Positions 53,014 through 62,338 of a stretch of DNA of 64,000 nt are shown here, one piece after another; positions within the stretch are counted from its first letter, which is position 1, and each line of letters opens with the position of its first letter. Under the pieces are notes generated by a model. That model was not told where the DNA came from and made no database searches. It saw only the letters and a list, made by a program, of their open reading frames with translations. Source of the stretch: Phaeoceros laevis. Its lineage: Eukaryota; Anthocerotophyta; Anthocerotopsida; Notothyladales. Made by a program: the position numbers and the translations under genes. Location: positions 51,883 through 115,882 of the forward strand of contig JBNGIQ010009156.1 in assembly GCA_049999765.1 (NCBI GenBank), read 5' to 3'.

Positions 53014-54411
53014 ATGGCCAGCCCGACTGATGATCAGATTCCCATCGGAAACCCGGCGCTGCTTCGGTTACTTGGGGATCTCGAGGCCCTTCCGCCTTCA
53101 ATCAAGGAACTTAGGGTGGATCTTACCGGGCATGAGTTCGGAGGCTTCTTCACTCCATTGGAGGGTAGCTACAGGCGGCAAGTGCGCCTCCGTGTCGTCA
53201 CAGCCATCGGAAACTGCCGCTCTCTTCAGGTCATCGATCTAAATCCGCAGTGTTCTCCCAGCGTTTGCAGTGTGACGGAGGCGGAGGCCACGGCTCTCTT
53301 TCAGGGCTTGCAGAGTAACCCAGTCCTGAAATGGCTGGGTGTGAGCGGCTGGCAAGGGTGTGGGACTGCGGCAGCCTGCAGGGCGCTCGCTGTCCTGGTG
53401 CGATCCAGCCGCACCTTGATAGCTCTGAATTTGGCCTCTACCGGGTTGACTGGTGAAGGACTGGGTCATATCGCTGCCGCCCTGCAAGCCAACACTAGCT
53501 CAATGCTGCGAGGGCTGTATGTTAATGGGAGCAGAATAGGAGATGCTGCTGGGGCGCAACACCTGGCGGACATCCTGGCCAGCACGCCCACACTTGAGGT
53601 CCTGGGGATGCTCGACATAAGTATGGACGCAGCGGGAGGCGAGGTGATTGCCAAAGCCCTCGCGCGTAACACTTCACTCAGGTGGCTTGGCATAGGATGG
53701 CAAGGGCGTGCCGCCAACCCAACGAACCAGTCAGCAGCGTTGGCTAGGATTGTGGCAACTTTGAGCGCTCCTGTGGCCGCTGGAGCTTCAGATGCATCTG
53801 CTTTCAACACTCACATTAAGCAACTATACCTGTTTGTGTCCGGGGATGGATATGGATTGGAGCCCATTGAGGCTGGGGTGGGAGAAGCTGTAGCTCACAT
53901 GCTCCGCTCCAATACCACCCTGAAGAATCTTGAGATAAGCACCTCCTTCATGGGTCACGGATTGGAGGCATTGCGGTACAACACCAGCATCACTGACCTC
54001 GCGGTGGACCAGGGCTTGCATAGGACGACGGTTGATGTGGACAAGCTCATCAAAATCGTTCACAGCTGCCAAACACTGCGACGCGTGCAGTACAATCCCG
54101 ATCCCCCACCTGGATTCAAAAGGCAGGTTTTCAGGTCTTTGAAGGACAATCCTAGTATCAAGACGTTGGTGATAGATGGCTGGAAAGGGTTGGATGATGA
54201 CATGTTCAAGGATTTGATGCAATCCTTGCAAGTTAACACCAACCTCGAGAAGATTTCTTTAGAGGCCACGTCCTGGAAAATGGAAGGCAAGGAGGCGACC
54301 CTTCAAAAGGCTCTGCGGGGAAACAAACGGCCCAAGGTCAGATTCTTTCTGCTCACCAACATTTTCAAAAGCTTAGAACTGGAGAGTAGGCCTAGGTCTG
54401 CAGGTAGTTAG
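53014..54411 (+). CDS. LRR-only paralogue of the ROCO gene, copy 1
   Basis: An intronless frame of 465 residues starting MASPTDDQIP. It carries ribonuclease-inhibitor-like leucine-rich repeats (for example ALNLASTGLTGEGLGHIAAA, VNGSRIGDAAGAQHLADIL, ISMDAAGGEVIAKAL). It is a close match to residues 1-440 of the ROCO protein encoded at 56150. After the shared GNKR the Roc GTPase is missing. Instead 27 residues follow (KVRFFLLTNIFKSLELE and a short end) that derive from the duplicated 5' flank of the next gene. It could be a soluble LRR protein competing with the full protein, or a duplication by-product. The frame is intact with no stops. Confidence 0.85.
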   Translation: MASPTDDQIPIGNPALLRLLGDLEALPPSIKELRVDLTGHEFGGFFTPLEGSYRRQVRLRVVTAIGNCRSLQVIDLNPQCSPSVCSVTEAEATALFQGLQSNPVLKWLGVSGWQGCGTAAACRALAVLVRSSRTLIALNLASTGLTGEGLGHIAAALQANTSSMLRGLYVNGSRIGDAAGAQHLADILASTPTLEVLGMLDISMDAAGGEVIAKALARNTSLRWLGIGWQGRAANPTNQSAALARIVATLSAPVAAGASDASAFNTHIKQLYLFVSGDGYGLEPIEAGVGEAVAHMLRSNTTLKNLEISTSFMGHGLEALRYNTSITDLAVDQGLHRTTVDVDKLIKIVHSCQTLRRVQYNPDPPPGFKRQVFRSLKDNPSIKTLVIDGWKGLDDDMFKDLMQSLQVNTNLEKISLEATSWKMEGKEATLQKALRGNKRPKVRFFLLTNIFKSLELESRPRSAGS

Positions 54412-54552
54412 GTTGTGCCTTCCCAAGGAGGATGGATCGGTGTGCTTATGTACAAGCTTATAATCTTAACTGACATGTCCGTCCACCTTTGGCCATGGAA
54501 CCTTGCAATTGATATGTATGTACCGTGCTCACATATACAGGTAGCTAGGACT

Positions 54553-56007
54553 ATGGCCAGCCCGACTGATGATCAGATTCCCCCGGCGCTGCTTCGGTTA
54601 CTTGCGGATCTCGAGGCCCTTCCGCCTTCAATCGAGGAACTTAAGGTTGATCTTACCAGGGACGAGTTCGGAGGCTTCTTCACTTCGAATTCATTGGAGG
54701 GTAGCTCCAGGCGGCAAGGAGGCTTCTTCCATTTCCTTGGCTTCTTCACTTCATTGGAGGGTAGCTATAGGCGGCAGGTGCGCCTCCGTGTCCTCACAGC
54801 CATCGGAAACTGCCGCTCTCTTCAGGTCATCGATCTAAATCCGCACTTTTCTAGCAGCGTTTCCAGTGTGACGGAGGCGGAGGCCATGGCTCTCTTTCAA
54901 GGCTTACAATGTAACCCAGTCCTGCATTTCCTAAGTGTGAGCGGTTGGCAAGGGTTTGGGACTGCGGCATCCTGCGAGGCGCTCGTTGTCCTGGTGCGAT
55001 CCAGTCGCACCTTGATAGCTCTGGATTTGACCTCTACCGGGTTGACTGGTGAAGGACTGGGTCATATCGCTGCCGCCCTGCAAGCCAACACTAGCTCAAT
55101 CCTGCAAGGCCTGTATGTTAATGGGAACAGAATAGGAGATGCTGCTGGGGAGCAACACCTGGTGGACATCCTGGCCAGCACACCCACACTTGAGATCCTG
55201 GGGATGCACGACATAAGTATGGACGCGGCGGGAGGCGAGGTGATTGCCAAAGCCCTCGCGCACAACACGTCACTCACGTGTCTTGGCATGGGATGGCAAG
55301 GGCGTGCCACCAACCCAACAAACCAGTCAGCAGCGTTGACTAGGATTGTGGTAGCTTTGAGCGCTCCTGTGGCCGCTGGAGCTCCAGCGTCTGCTTTCAA
55401 CATGCACATTAAGACGCTCAAGCTGACGGTGTGGAGGGATGATTTGGAGCCCATTGAGGCTGGGATGGGAGAAGCTGTAGCTCAGATGCTCCGCTCCAAT
55501 GCCAGCCTGGAGAAGCTTCATATAACCACCTCCTTCGTGGGCCACGGATTGGAGGCATTGCGGCACAACACCAGCATCACTCAGCTCAGGGTGGAGCATG
55601 GCTTGCATAGGACGAAGGTTGATCTGGACAAGCTGATCCCAATCATTCAGAGCTGCCAAACACTGCAACGCCTGCAGTACGCCAATTACAACGATCCTCC
55701 ACCCGAATTCCAAAGGCGGGTTTTCCGGTCTTTGAAGGACAATCCTAGTATCAAGACGTTGGTGATAGATGGCTGGGGAGGGTTGGATGATGACATGTTC
55801 AAGGATTTGATGGAATCCTTGCAAGTTAACACCAACCTCGAGAAGATTTCCTTAGAGGGCACCTCGTGGAAAATGGAAGGAAAGGAGGCGACCCTTCAAG
55901 AGGCTCTGCGGGGAAACAAACGGCTCGAGGTCAGATTCTTTCTCCTCACCAACATTTTCAAAAGCTTAGAACTGGAGAGTAGGCCTAGGTCTACAGGTAG
56001 TAGTTAG
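54553..56007 (+). CDS. LRR-only paralogue of the ROCO gene, copy 2
   Basis: An intronless frame of 484 residues, built like copy 1 (same start MASPTDDQIP, same LRRs, same promoter-derived tail KVRFFLLTNIFKSLELE). It has an in-frame partial duplication of about 66 bases near its start (54673-54778), where GGFFTSNSLEGSSRRQ is followed by GFFTSLEGSYRRQ. No stops interrupt it, so selection or recent origin has kept it open. The tandem unit (ATG to ATG) is about 1.54 kb for copy 1 and 1.6 kb for copy 2. Function is unknown. Confidence 0.85.
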   Translation: MASPTDDQIPPALLRLLADLEALPPSIEELKVDLTRDEFGGFFTSNSLEGSSRRQGGFFHFLGFFTSLEGSYRRQVRLRVLTAIGNCRSLQVIDLNPHFSSSVSSVTEAEAMALFQGLQCNPVLHFLSVSGWQGFGTAASCEALVVLVRSSRTLIALDLTSTGLTGEGLGHIAAALQANTSSILQGLYVNGNRIGDAAGEQHLVDILASTPTLEILGMHDISMDAAGGEVIAKALAHNTSLTCLGMGWQGRATNPTNQSAALTRIVVALSAPVAAGAPASAFNMHIKTLKLTVWRDDLEPIEAGMGEAVAQMLRSNASLEKLHITTSFVGHGLEALRHNTSITQLRVEHGLHRTKVDLDKLIPIIQSCQTLQRLQYANYNDPPPEFQRRVFRSLKDNPSIKTLVIDGWGGLDDDMFKDLMESLQVNTNLEKISLEGTSWKMEGKEATLQEALRGNKRLEVRFFLLTNIFKSLELESRPRSTGSS

Positions 56008-56149
56008 GTTGTGCCTTCCCAAGGAGAATGGATTGGTGTGCTTACAAGCTTATAATCTTAACTGACTTCTTTGGCCATGGAACCTTGCAATTGATATGTA
56101 TGTACCGTGCGTGTGGTCGTCTCACATATATATACAGGTAGCTAGGACT

Positions 56150-59100
56150 ATGGCCAGCACGACTGATGATCAGATTCCCCCGGCGCTGCTTCGGTTAATT
56201 GCGGATCTGGAGGCCCTTCCGCCTTCACTCAAGGAACTTGCGGTGGATCTTACCGGGGATAAGTTCGGAGGCTTCTTCACTTCATTGGAGGGTAGTTACA
56301 GGCGGCAAGTGCGCCTCCATGTCCTCACAGCCATCGGAAACTGCCGCTCTCTTCGGTACATCACTCTAAATCCGCATGAAAAGTTCAGCGTTTGCAATGG
56401 GACGGAGGCGGAGGCCACAGCTCTCTTTCAGGGCTTGCAAAGCAACCCAGTCTTGTATGGGCTGGAGGTGAGCGGCTGGCAAGGGTTTGGGACTGCGGCA
56501 GCCTGCGAGGCGCTCGCTGGCCTGGTGCGATCCAGTTGCACCTTGAAAATTCTGCGTTTGGAATATACAGGGTTGACTGGTGAAGGACTGGGTCACCTCG
56601 CTGCCGCCCTGCAAGCCAGCACTAGCTCGATCCTGGAAACCTTGTTTGTTAATGGGGCCAGAATAGGAGATGTTGCTGGGGCGCAACACCTGGCGGACAT
56701 CCTGACCAGCACGCCCACACTTGATTCGCTGGGGATGTTCGACATAAGTATGGACGCGGCGGGAGGCGAGGTGATTGCCAAAGCTCTAGCACACAACACG
56801 TCACTCAGACACCTTGCCATGGGACAGATTGCCATGGGATATACAGGTAGTGCGCATGCCACCAACCTAACACTCCTCTCAGCAGCGTTGACTAGGATTG
56901 TGGCAGCTTTGAGCGCTCCTGTGGGCGCTGGAGCTCCGGATGCGGACGCCCCATCTGCTTTCAACACTCACGTTAAGGAGCTCCTCTTGGCGTGGGAAAA
57001 TGGAATAGAGCCCATTGAGGCTGGGCTGGGAGAAGCTGTAGCTCACATGCTGCGCTCCAATGTCACCCTGGAGCAGCTTGGAATAAGCACCTCCTTCGTG
57101 GGCCATGGATTGGAGGCATTGCGGTACAACCCCAACATCACTGAGCTCCTGGTGATCCATACACCCACTATGAAGGTTGATTTGGACAAGCTGATCCCAA
57201 TCATTCAGAGCTGCCAAACATTGCAAAGCGTGCAGTACAACAGCGCTCTTCCACCGGGGTTCCAAAGGCAGGTTTTCCGGTCTTTGAAGGACAATCCTAG
57301 CATCAAGACGTTTGTGATAGATGGTTGGGAAGACTTGGACGATGACATGTTCAAGGATTTGATGGAATCCTTGCAAGTTAACACCAACCTCGAGAAGATT
57401 TCTTTAGAGGCCACCTCCTGGAAAAGGGAAGGCAAGGAGGCGACCCTTCAACAAGCTCTGCGGGGAAACAAACGGCAAGTGGCATATGTGAAACTCCTTC
57501 ATCAACAAGGTGACCTCAAACCTACAAATCCCAAGGCCGGGCGGCTTTTCCTCTGTGGCTCCCCTCTCGCGGGTAAGACAACTCTGAGAAACAGCATGAT
57601 CCGGTTGTGGTCAACATCACCGCTGCAGCCAGCGGGGTGTGGGAAATTTTGTGGAGGGCTTGCACTTGACCATTTGCCATGGGTTGGGTCAAAGAGTACC
57701 CAAGGTATTGAGATCCAAATGCTGCGAGACGATGAGAAAATGCAAGTGAGCATTTGGGACCTAGCAGGACAGGATAAGTTTCGGGGCCTTCAGAGTATCT
57801 TATTTCCCAGCATCAGTCAAGCTTGCGTCTTCTTCTTTGTGTTTAGCTTGTATGACCGTACAACACACAAGTTGAAGCGCATGAAGGACTTGGATGATGA
57901 ATTCGTGCACTGGCTGCGGTTCGTAGCATCCAATTGGGGCAAAGATAGTCATGTTTTGCCCCAGGTGTTTGTGATTTTGACCCACTTGGATAAGATGCCT
58001 CTAGGTACAGACGAAGCCGAGATGGTAGCATGGGCTATGCCAACAATCACGCAAGCTAAGGAGCGCTTTCGTGGGCTTGTGGAAATCTCAGATGATGTTT
58101 TTGCTCTCAAGGCTTCCTCTCCAACTGGTACTGTACCTTTGTTGGATTCAGTTTTTGAACTTTTTGAAAACCTTCTTTCCGAAAAGTTGAGACTTGTGCC
58201 TGGACCATGTACTCGCATGAGCACTGTCTTGGCGCAATGGAAGTTACAGCATTCCTCCTGGCCCCTCATGCGGTTGCAAACATTCCATGACCTTTGTTTC
58301 CAAGAGGTAAAAGAGCTTCAGAAATTCCCAGAGCAAGATGAAGCTGCCTCCAATATCTTGGAGGCAATAGCTTCCTACTTGCATGATGTTGGTACCATCA
58401 TGTTTTTCAAGATCTCGGGAATTGTGGTTGTAGATCCCGATTGGGTGAGTCACATCTTTTTGGGTAGTCTTATTAAATACGAACCCGGACAACATGGTCA
58501 TTCATCTGGCATGATATCTTCAAGTGCAGATGGTTTTGTCACCAAACCTACGCTCCAAGCTACTCTCCGGCGTTTTTTGAAGGGCAAAAAACATCAAGGC
58601 TTTGAAGAGAAAGACTTGATAGCTTTGATGCTAGAGTTGAAGTTGTGCTATGAGGAGGAAGTGCCCGGGGCATTAGGTGTCATCCGCTATTTTGTTCCTC
58701 ATACGTTGGACGATGCAAATGGCGATGCCCTAAATGGCATGCGGCAATTGGTATGGCCTCTACCTCTACAAAACCTTGAGGCAAACTTCATACATGTGGG
58801 ACGACGATTGCAATGCAACGATCAGCTGCAGACCTACTTGGATCCTGCCTTCTTCCCCCGATTCCAGGTATGCACATGAGAAGACCCATGTTACCCATCT
58901 AGTTCTCTGTGTTCGACATTTTGTGTAAGCATACAGTTCATGACCATGTCTTACACATGCCTGACTTGCATCATCCAGGTTACACTGCGGGATAGATTGT
59001 TCTTAAAAAGGCCTGAGATGCAGGCTCAACACTACACGAACCAACTCAACCTCATAAGTTTCCATATTGACGGTATGGAAGTACTTATAGAAATTCCAGG

Positions 59101-60436
59101 AGATGTTGACCAAGATTTCATTGACATCCTAGTAAGATCAAGGAAGACGCCAGAACAAACTAGGGCCTTCATTTTGGCACATGTGGTGGATGAGATGCGA
59201 TCCTTCTGTGCATCCACGGATGGAAGCCGAGGAGTTGAGCTTGTTGAAGGCATCATCAGACCTGAGTGTGTGAAGCGTCTCACCTTATGTGTGCACAGGC
59301 GGGGCCAGGCAGTGCTAAAACAAGACCTCATACAACGCCTTCTAGGGAAAGAGATTATGAACAATGACTGTGGTGGGATATTCACCCCCTCAGATTCCGA
59401 AGACTACTATCACACGTGGGATCAGGTAGCTGAAGCTGGGTTGGATGGTGATTCCGAGAGAGCTGATGGTCTTTTAGATCCTGAAGATCTGTTGGAGGCT
59501 CTAAACAAGAATGAAAGGATTGTGCAGCAGCAATTGATCTCTGTTGAAGAAGCTGCAAAGGTGGTGTTGGCCATGGACAAGGATCATTTGGAGAAGTCAC
59601 CTCCGACATATGGCCACACCATGTCCGACATAGGTCTCAGGCACAGGGCGTTACCTATCTTCCATCAACTTCGCCAGGACACCCTGGAAATCAAGCATGT
59701 CTTGGATAGGATGGAAGGAAAGCTCGACGTCTTGAAGTCATTGCAAGAGGAGGTCCTCCTGAAGCTAGATGCACTCAAGTTGTTACAAGAACGCACCCTG
59801 GTGACTGTTGTGTCCAAGATGGATGAGATCATGAACTTCTCAGCAGAGTTGGTGAAGTCTGAGTTGCCTAGACGACCGTACTTCACAACCCAAGACGTTG
59901 GCATGGTGGAGAAGTTGGTCGCGAGCATATACATGAGCAAGGCAGTAACGTTGCATTTCATGTGTGAAGACACAAGAGGGAATCACGGGGTGAAAGGGCA
60001 GGTCGGGCTTGGGCTCATGGTGGAAGATGCCAATTGGAAGTGGATTCAGCCCATTGCAGTGAACTCTGTCAGGATGCTCGTGTTCTTGGCAAAGGCAGGC
60101 TTGCATGTTGCTGCAGGGATAGGAAGCGCCATTCCCAATTTTGCAGAGTGGAGTGGAGCAGTTCCCTTCACCGCAGCTGTGCGAGTCGGAGAAGCCGTTC
60201 TCGACAATATTAACTTACAGGTTGTCGGATCATCGTTGGAGCAAAGCAAGTGTGTGGAGGAAGCTTGGGCGTGCCTCAAAGAAGAGTTGAAGCCGCAGCT
60301 GGTGGCGGGCCAGATGGGGACGCTATTTCAATTGTTCAAAGTGCAATTCGTAGGAGGCCCTCAGCGAGGAGTGGGATGGGTGTGCCAGGAGTGCATGGTC
60401 AGCGGGAGGCAACAGGGCACTCTCCATTCTCTCTGA
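56150..60436 (+). CDS. LRR-Roc-COR (ROCO) protein, TORNADO1-like
   Basis: Two exons, 56150-58867 and 58979-60436, join in phase to 1391 residues; Arabidopsis TORNADO1, the known plant ROCO protein, is about 1380. Residues 1-440 are ribonuclease-inhibitor-like LRRs. The Roc GTPase has the P-loop GSPLAGKT (470-477), G3 DLAGQ (from 537) and a G4-like THLDK (611-615). The COR domain follows and runs into exon 2. A predicted coiled coil lies at about 1143-1185 (LEIKHVLDRMEGKLDVLKSL onwards). The C-terminal 200 residues are unassigned. Roc and COR form a GTP-controlled dimerisation unit. TORNADO1 affects cell division and auxin patterning; whether this gene does so is inference. It is the only complete member of the local array. 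Confidence 0.92.
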
Positions 60437-61590
60437 CATCATCCCAGACGATAAAACTGACTAAACTTGGAGGACGACAAGATGCATGTTTTTTCAGCCA
60501 TACACGGAAACGTGGTGATACTCCCAACCGAGCTTAACAATTGCAAGCAGATGCGGTTCTTTACTAAACCAAATTATCACACTATTTTTATACACACACT
60601 GGACAGAACAAAGCAGCAACAAAGCAGGTTCATCCCGGTTAGCTGAGAGCTATGATGTCCACCAAGTTGCTTCAGGTTCTACAACTGCTCCAGAAACTCC
60701 GGAAATGTTTCTACAACTTACTTTCCATTCCTGAACGCCTCCAAGCCGAAACATTGTAGACTGTCTGCAAAACTTGTCATCTTGATCACTTTTGTCTTGG
60801 ACTTGGCCTTCTTTAACAGCTTGGTCGTTGCAACTATCTCTTTGTGCAAATTTGTCCCATAGTTGTTCGGCTGGAATGACAGCAGCAGTTCAATACACCG
60901 CGCTCGTCAACAGTTGCGACCATGATCTTTTGCTTGGTACATTTGGTCTGTTGTCACTCCTTGGACAGCTCGGACTTTTGAGCTTGCCGTTTGCTCTTTA
61001 CGCGACGGCAACATACTTCCTAACTTGCTGTTAGATAGCCTGGCAGATAGGTTGGAGTCGAAGTCTTTTTTCCTGGTCATCGGACTTGCTGCAACGGTCC
61101 TCATGTATGGTCCATGATCTTTTGAGTTAAGTATATGAGCACTCAGTTGAAGAGACCATGGGGCAAGTGTCAAGTAAGGAGAACGAAATGACCTTCGTAG
61201 CCATGCTTGGTAGTAAGCGTTGGCGAAAGGTCTGCGGATGTGGAAACTTCTGCTGTCATGATCATTTGTGTTAGGATGTGCTTGCACCTTCTGAACGGGT
61301 GGAGTGCAGTCTTTCTCAGAAAACCGAATTTTCCATCCCAGCACTGTGTAGGGAGCATTCTTAGGCGATAGATGGGGATTCCTTCTCAGAATGGAGGTTA
61401 AATCTTACGGTAACACCCACTTAGAAGCCTGAATGTTGCTGACAACTCCCCATGGATCTTATGTCTGAACAAGCTGTAGTGCAGCCAGCACAGTTTGCGC
61501 TATGCTAGGCATTAGCAGCAAAGCTGCCACCACCAAAGCTGACGCATACCATGGCCTGGAAAAATGTTTCTCCCTAAACTCAACCCAATA
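60437..61590. other. 3' flank of ROCO gene and spacer
   Basis: No gene is recognised. Open frames on both strands near 60800-61340 lack motifs. Confidence 0.5.
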
Positions 61591-61791
61591 TTACTTCTTC
61601 CGGTATTTGGTGCGGTTGTTGACGTTGAACAGCAGAGTGGCCCATTCTGCTGAGGGATAGAAAGGCAGACCCAAGGCCAGTTCGTTCCACTTCTTAGCCA
61701 CGGCGGCATCACTCCCAAGGTGGTGAACCACCACCCCAGCTTCCCTCAGCCAAGCCACATCGTCCTCTGTGTCTACCAAGTTGTCAATGAG
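61591..61791 (-). pseudogene. Relic of a DUF247 (UPF0481) plant protein gene
   Basis: The minus-strand frame reads LIDNLVDTEDDVAWLREAGV, then VVHHLGSDAAVAKKWNEL. This is the conserved C-terminal stretch of plant DUF247 proteins (pattern LIDT-EDV-LLR--GI--H-LGSD--VA---N-L). It is stopped by TAG (61792-61794) on its 5' side and lacks the rest of the 400-residue domain and the C-terminal membrane helix. It lies next to the breakpoint of the inverted duplication. A truncated remnant. Confidence 0.65.
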
Positions 61792-61887
61792 CTAGAGGAA
61801 ACAGGCGAAGGGTGTCTCCCAATCCCCCTTCATCCTTTCCGATGCTGCCAGATTCCGGAAGAGCGAGTCTGTGCCATCATCGACGTA

Positions 61888-62000
61888 CAGAGGCAGAATC
61901 TCTTCAGCAGTTGGTGTCCAAAGTGAAACTGATTACTGCAAGGCAAGCAGAAGCGCGAACTGTACGAAACTATTCAGCTTCGGTAAGGTTTCCTGAGTAG
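61888..62000 (+). pseudogene. Copied C-terminal tail of the sugar transporter
   Basis: The frame ESLQQLVSKVKLITARQAEA onward, to the final SVRFPE, repeats the last 37 or so residues of the transporter at 33798 with a few changes. No transporter membrane domain precedes it: upstream is unrelated sequence and the DUF247 relic. It marks one end of the inverted duplication. Confidence 0.9.
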
Positions 62001-62338
62001 ACGTACTTTTTTTTTGCTTAGCCATACTTGATTGGGGGTTCAAGGCGTAGGTAGGCCTCATTTTTCTCAAAAAAGTGTTCCCAAATCTGGAAGTGGTTGG
62101 CCACATCACGACAATCCAACGGCCTGGCACAATGTCGTCCCATGCAAAAACCAAGAATGGCAATGGAGGGATGGTGCAAATCAAGGGATGATGCTAACCA
62201 CAACATGCGACTCCTGGGCAGTCTTAAGAGAAATTCAGATTGCATCCGATATCATTACCCACATTACCAAACCGTCTTCAGACAACATTCCATTCTGTCA
62301 TTACCTAGACTCTCATTAGCCTTTCATCTTCTAAGGCT

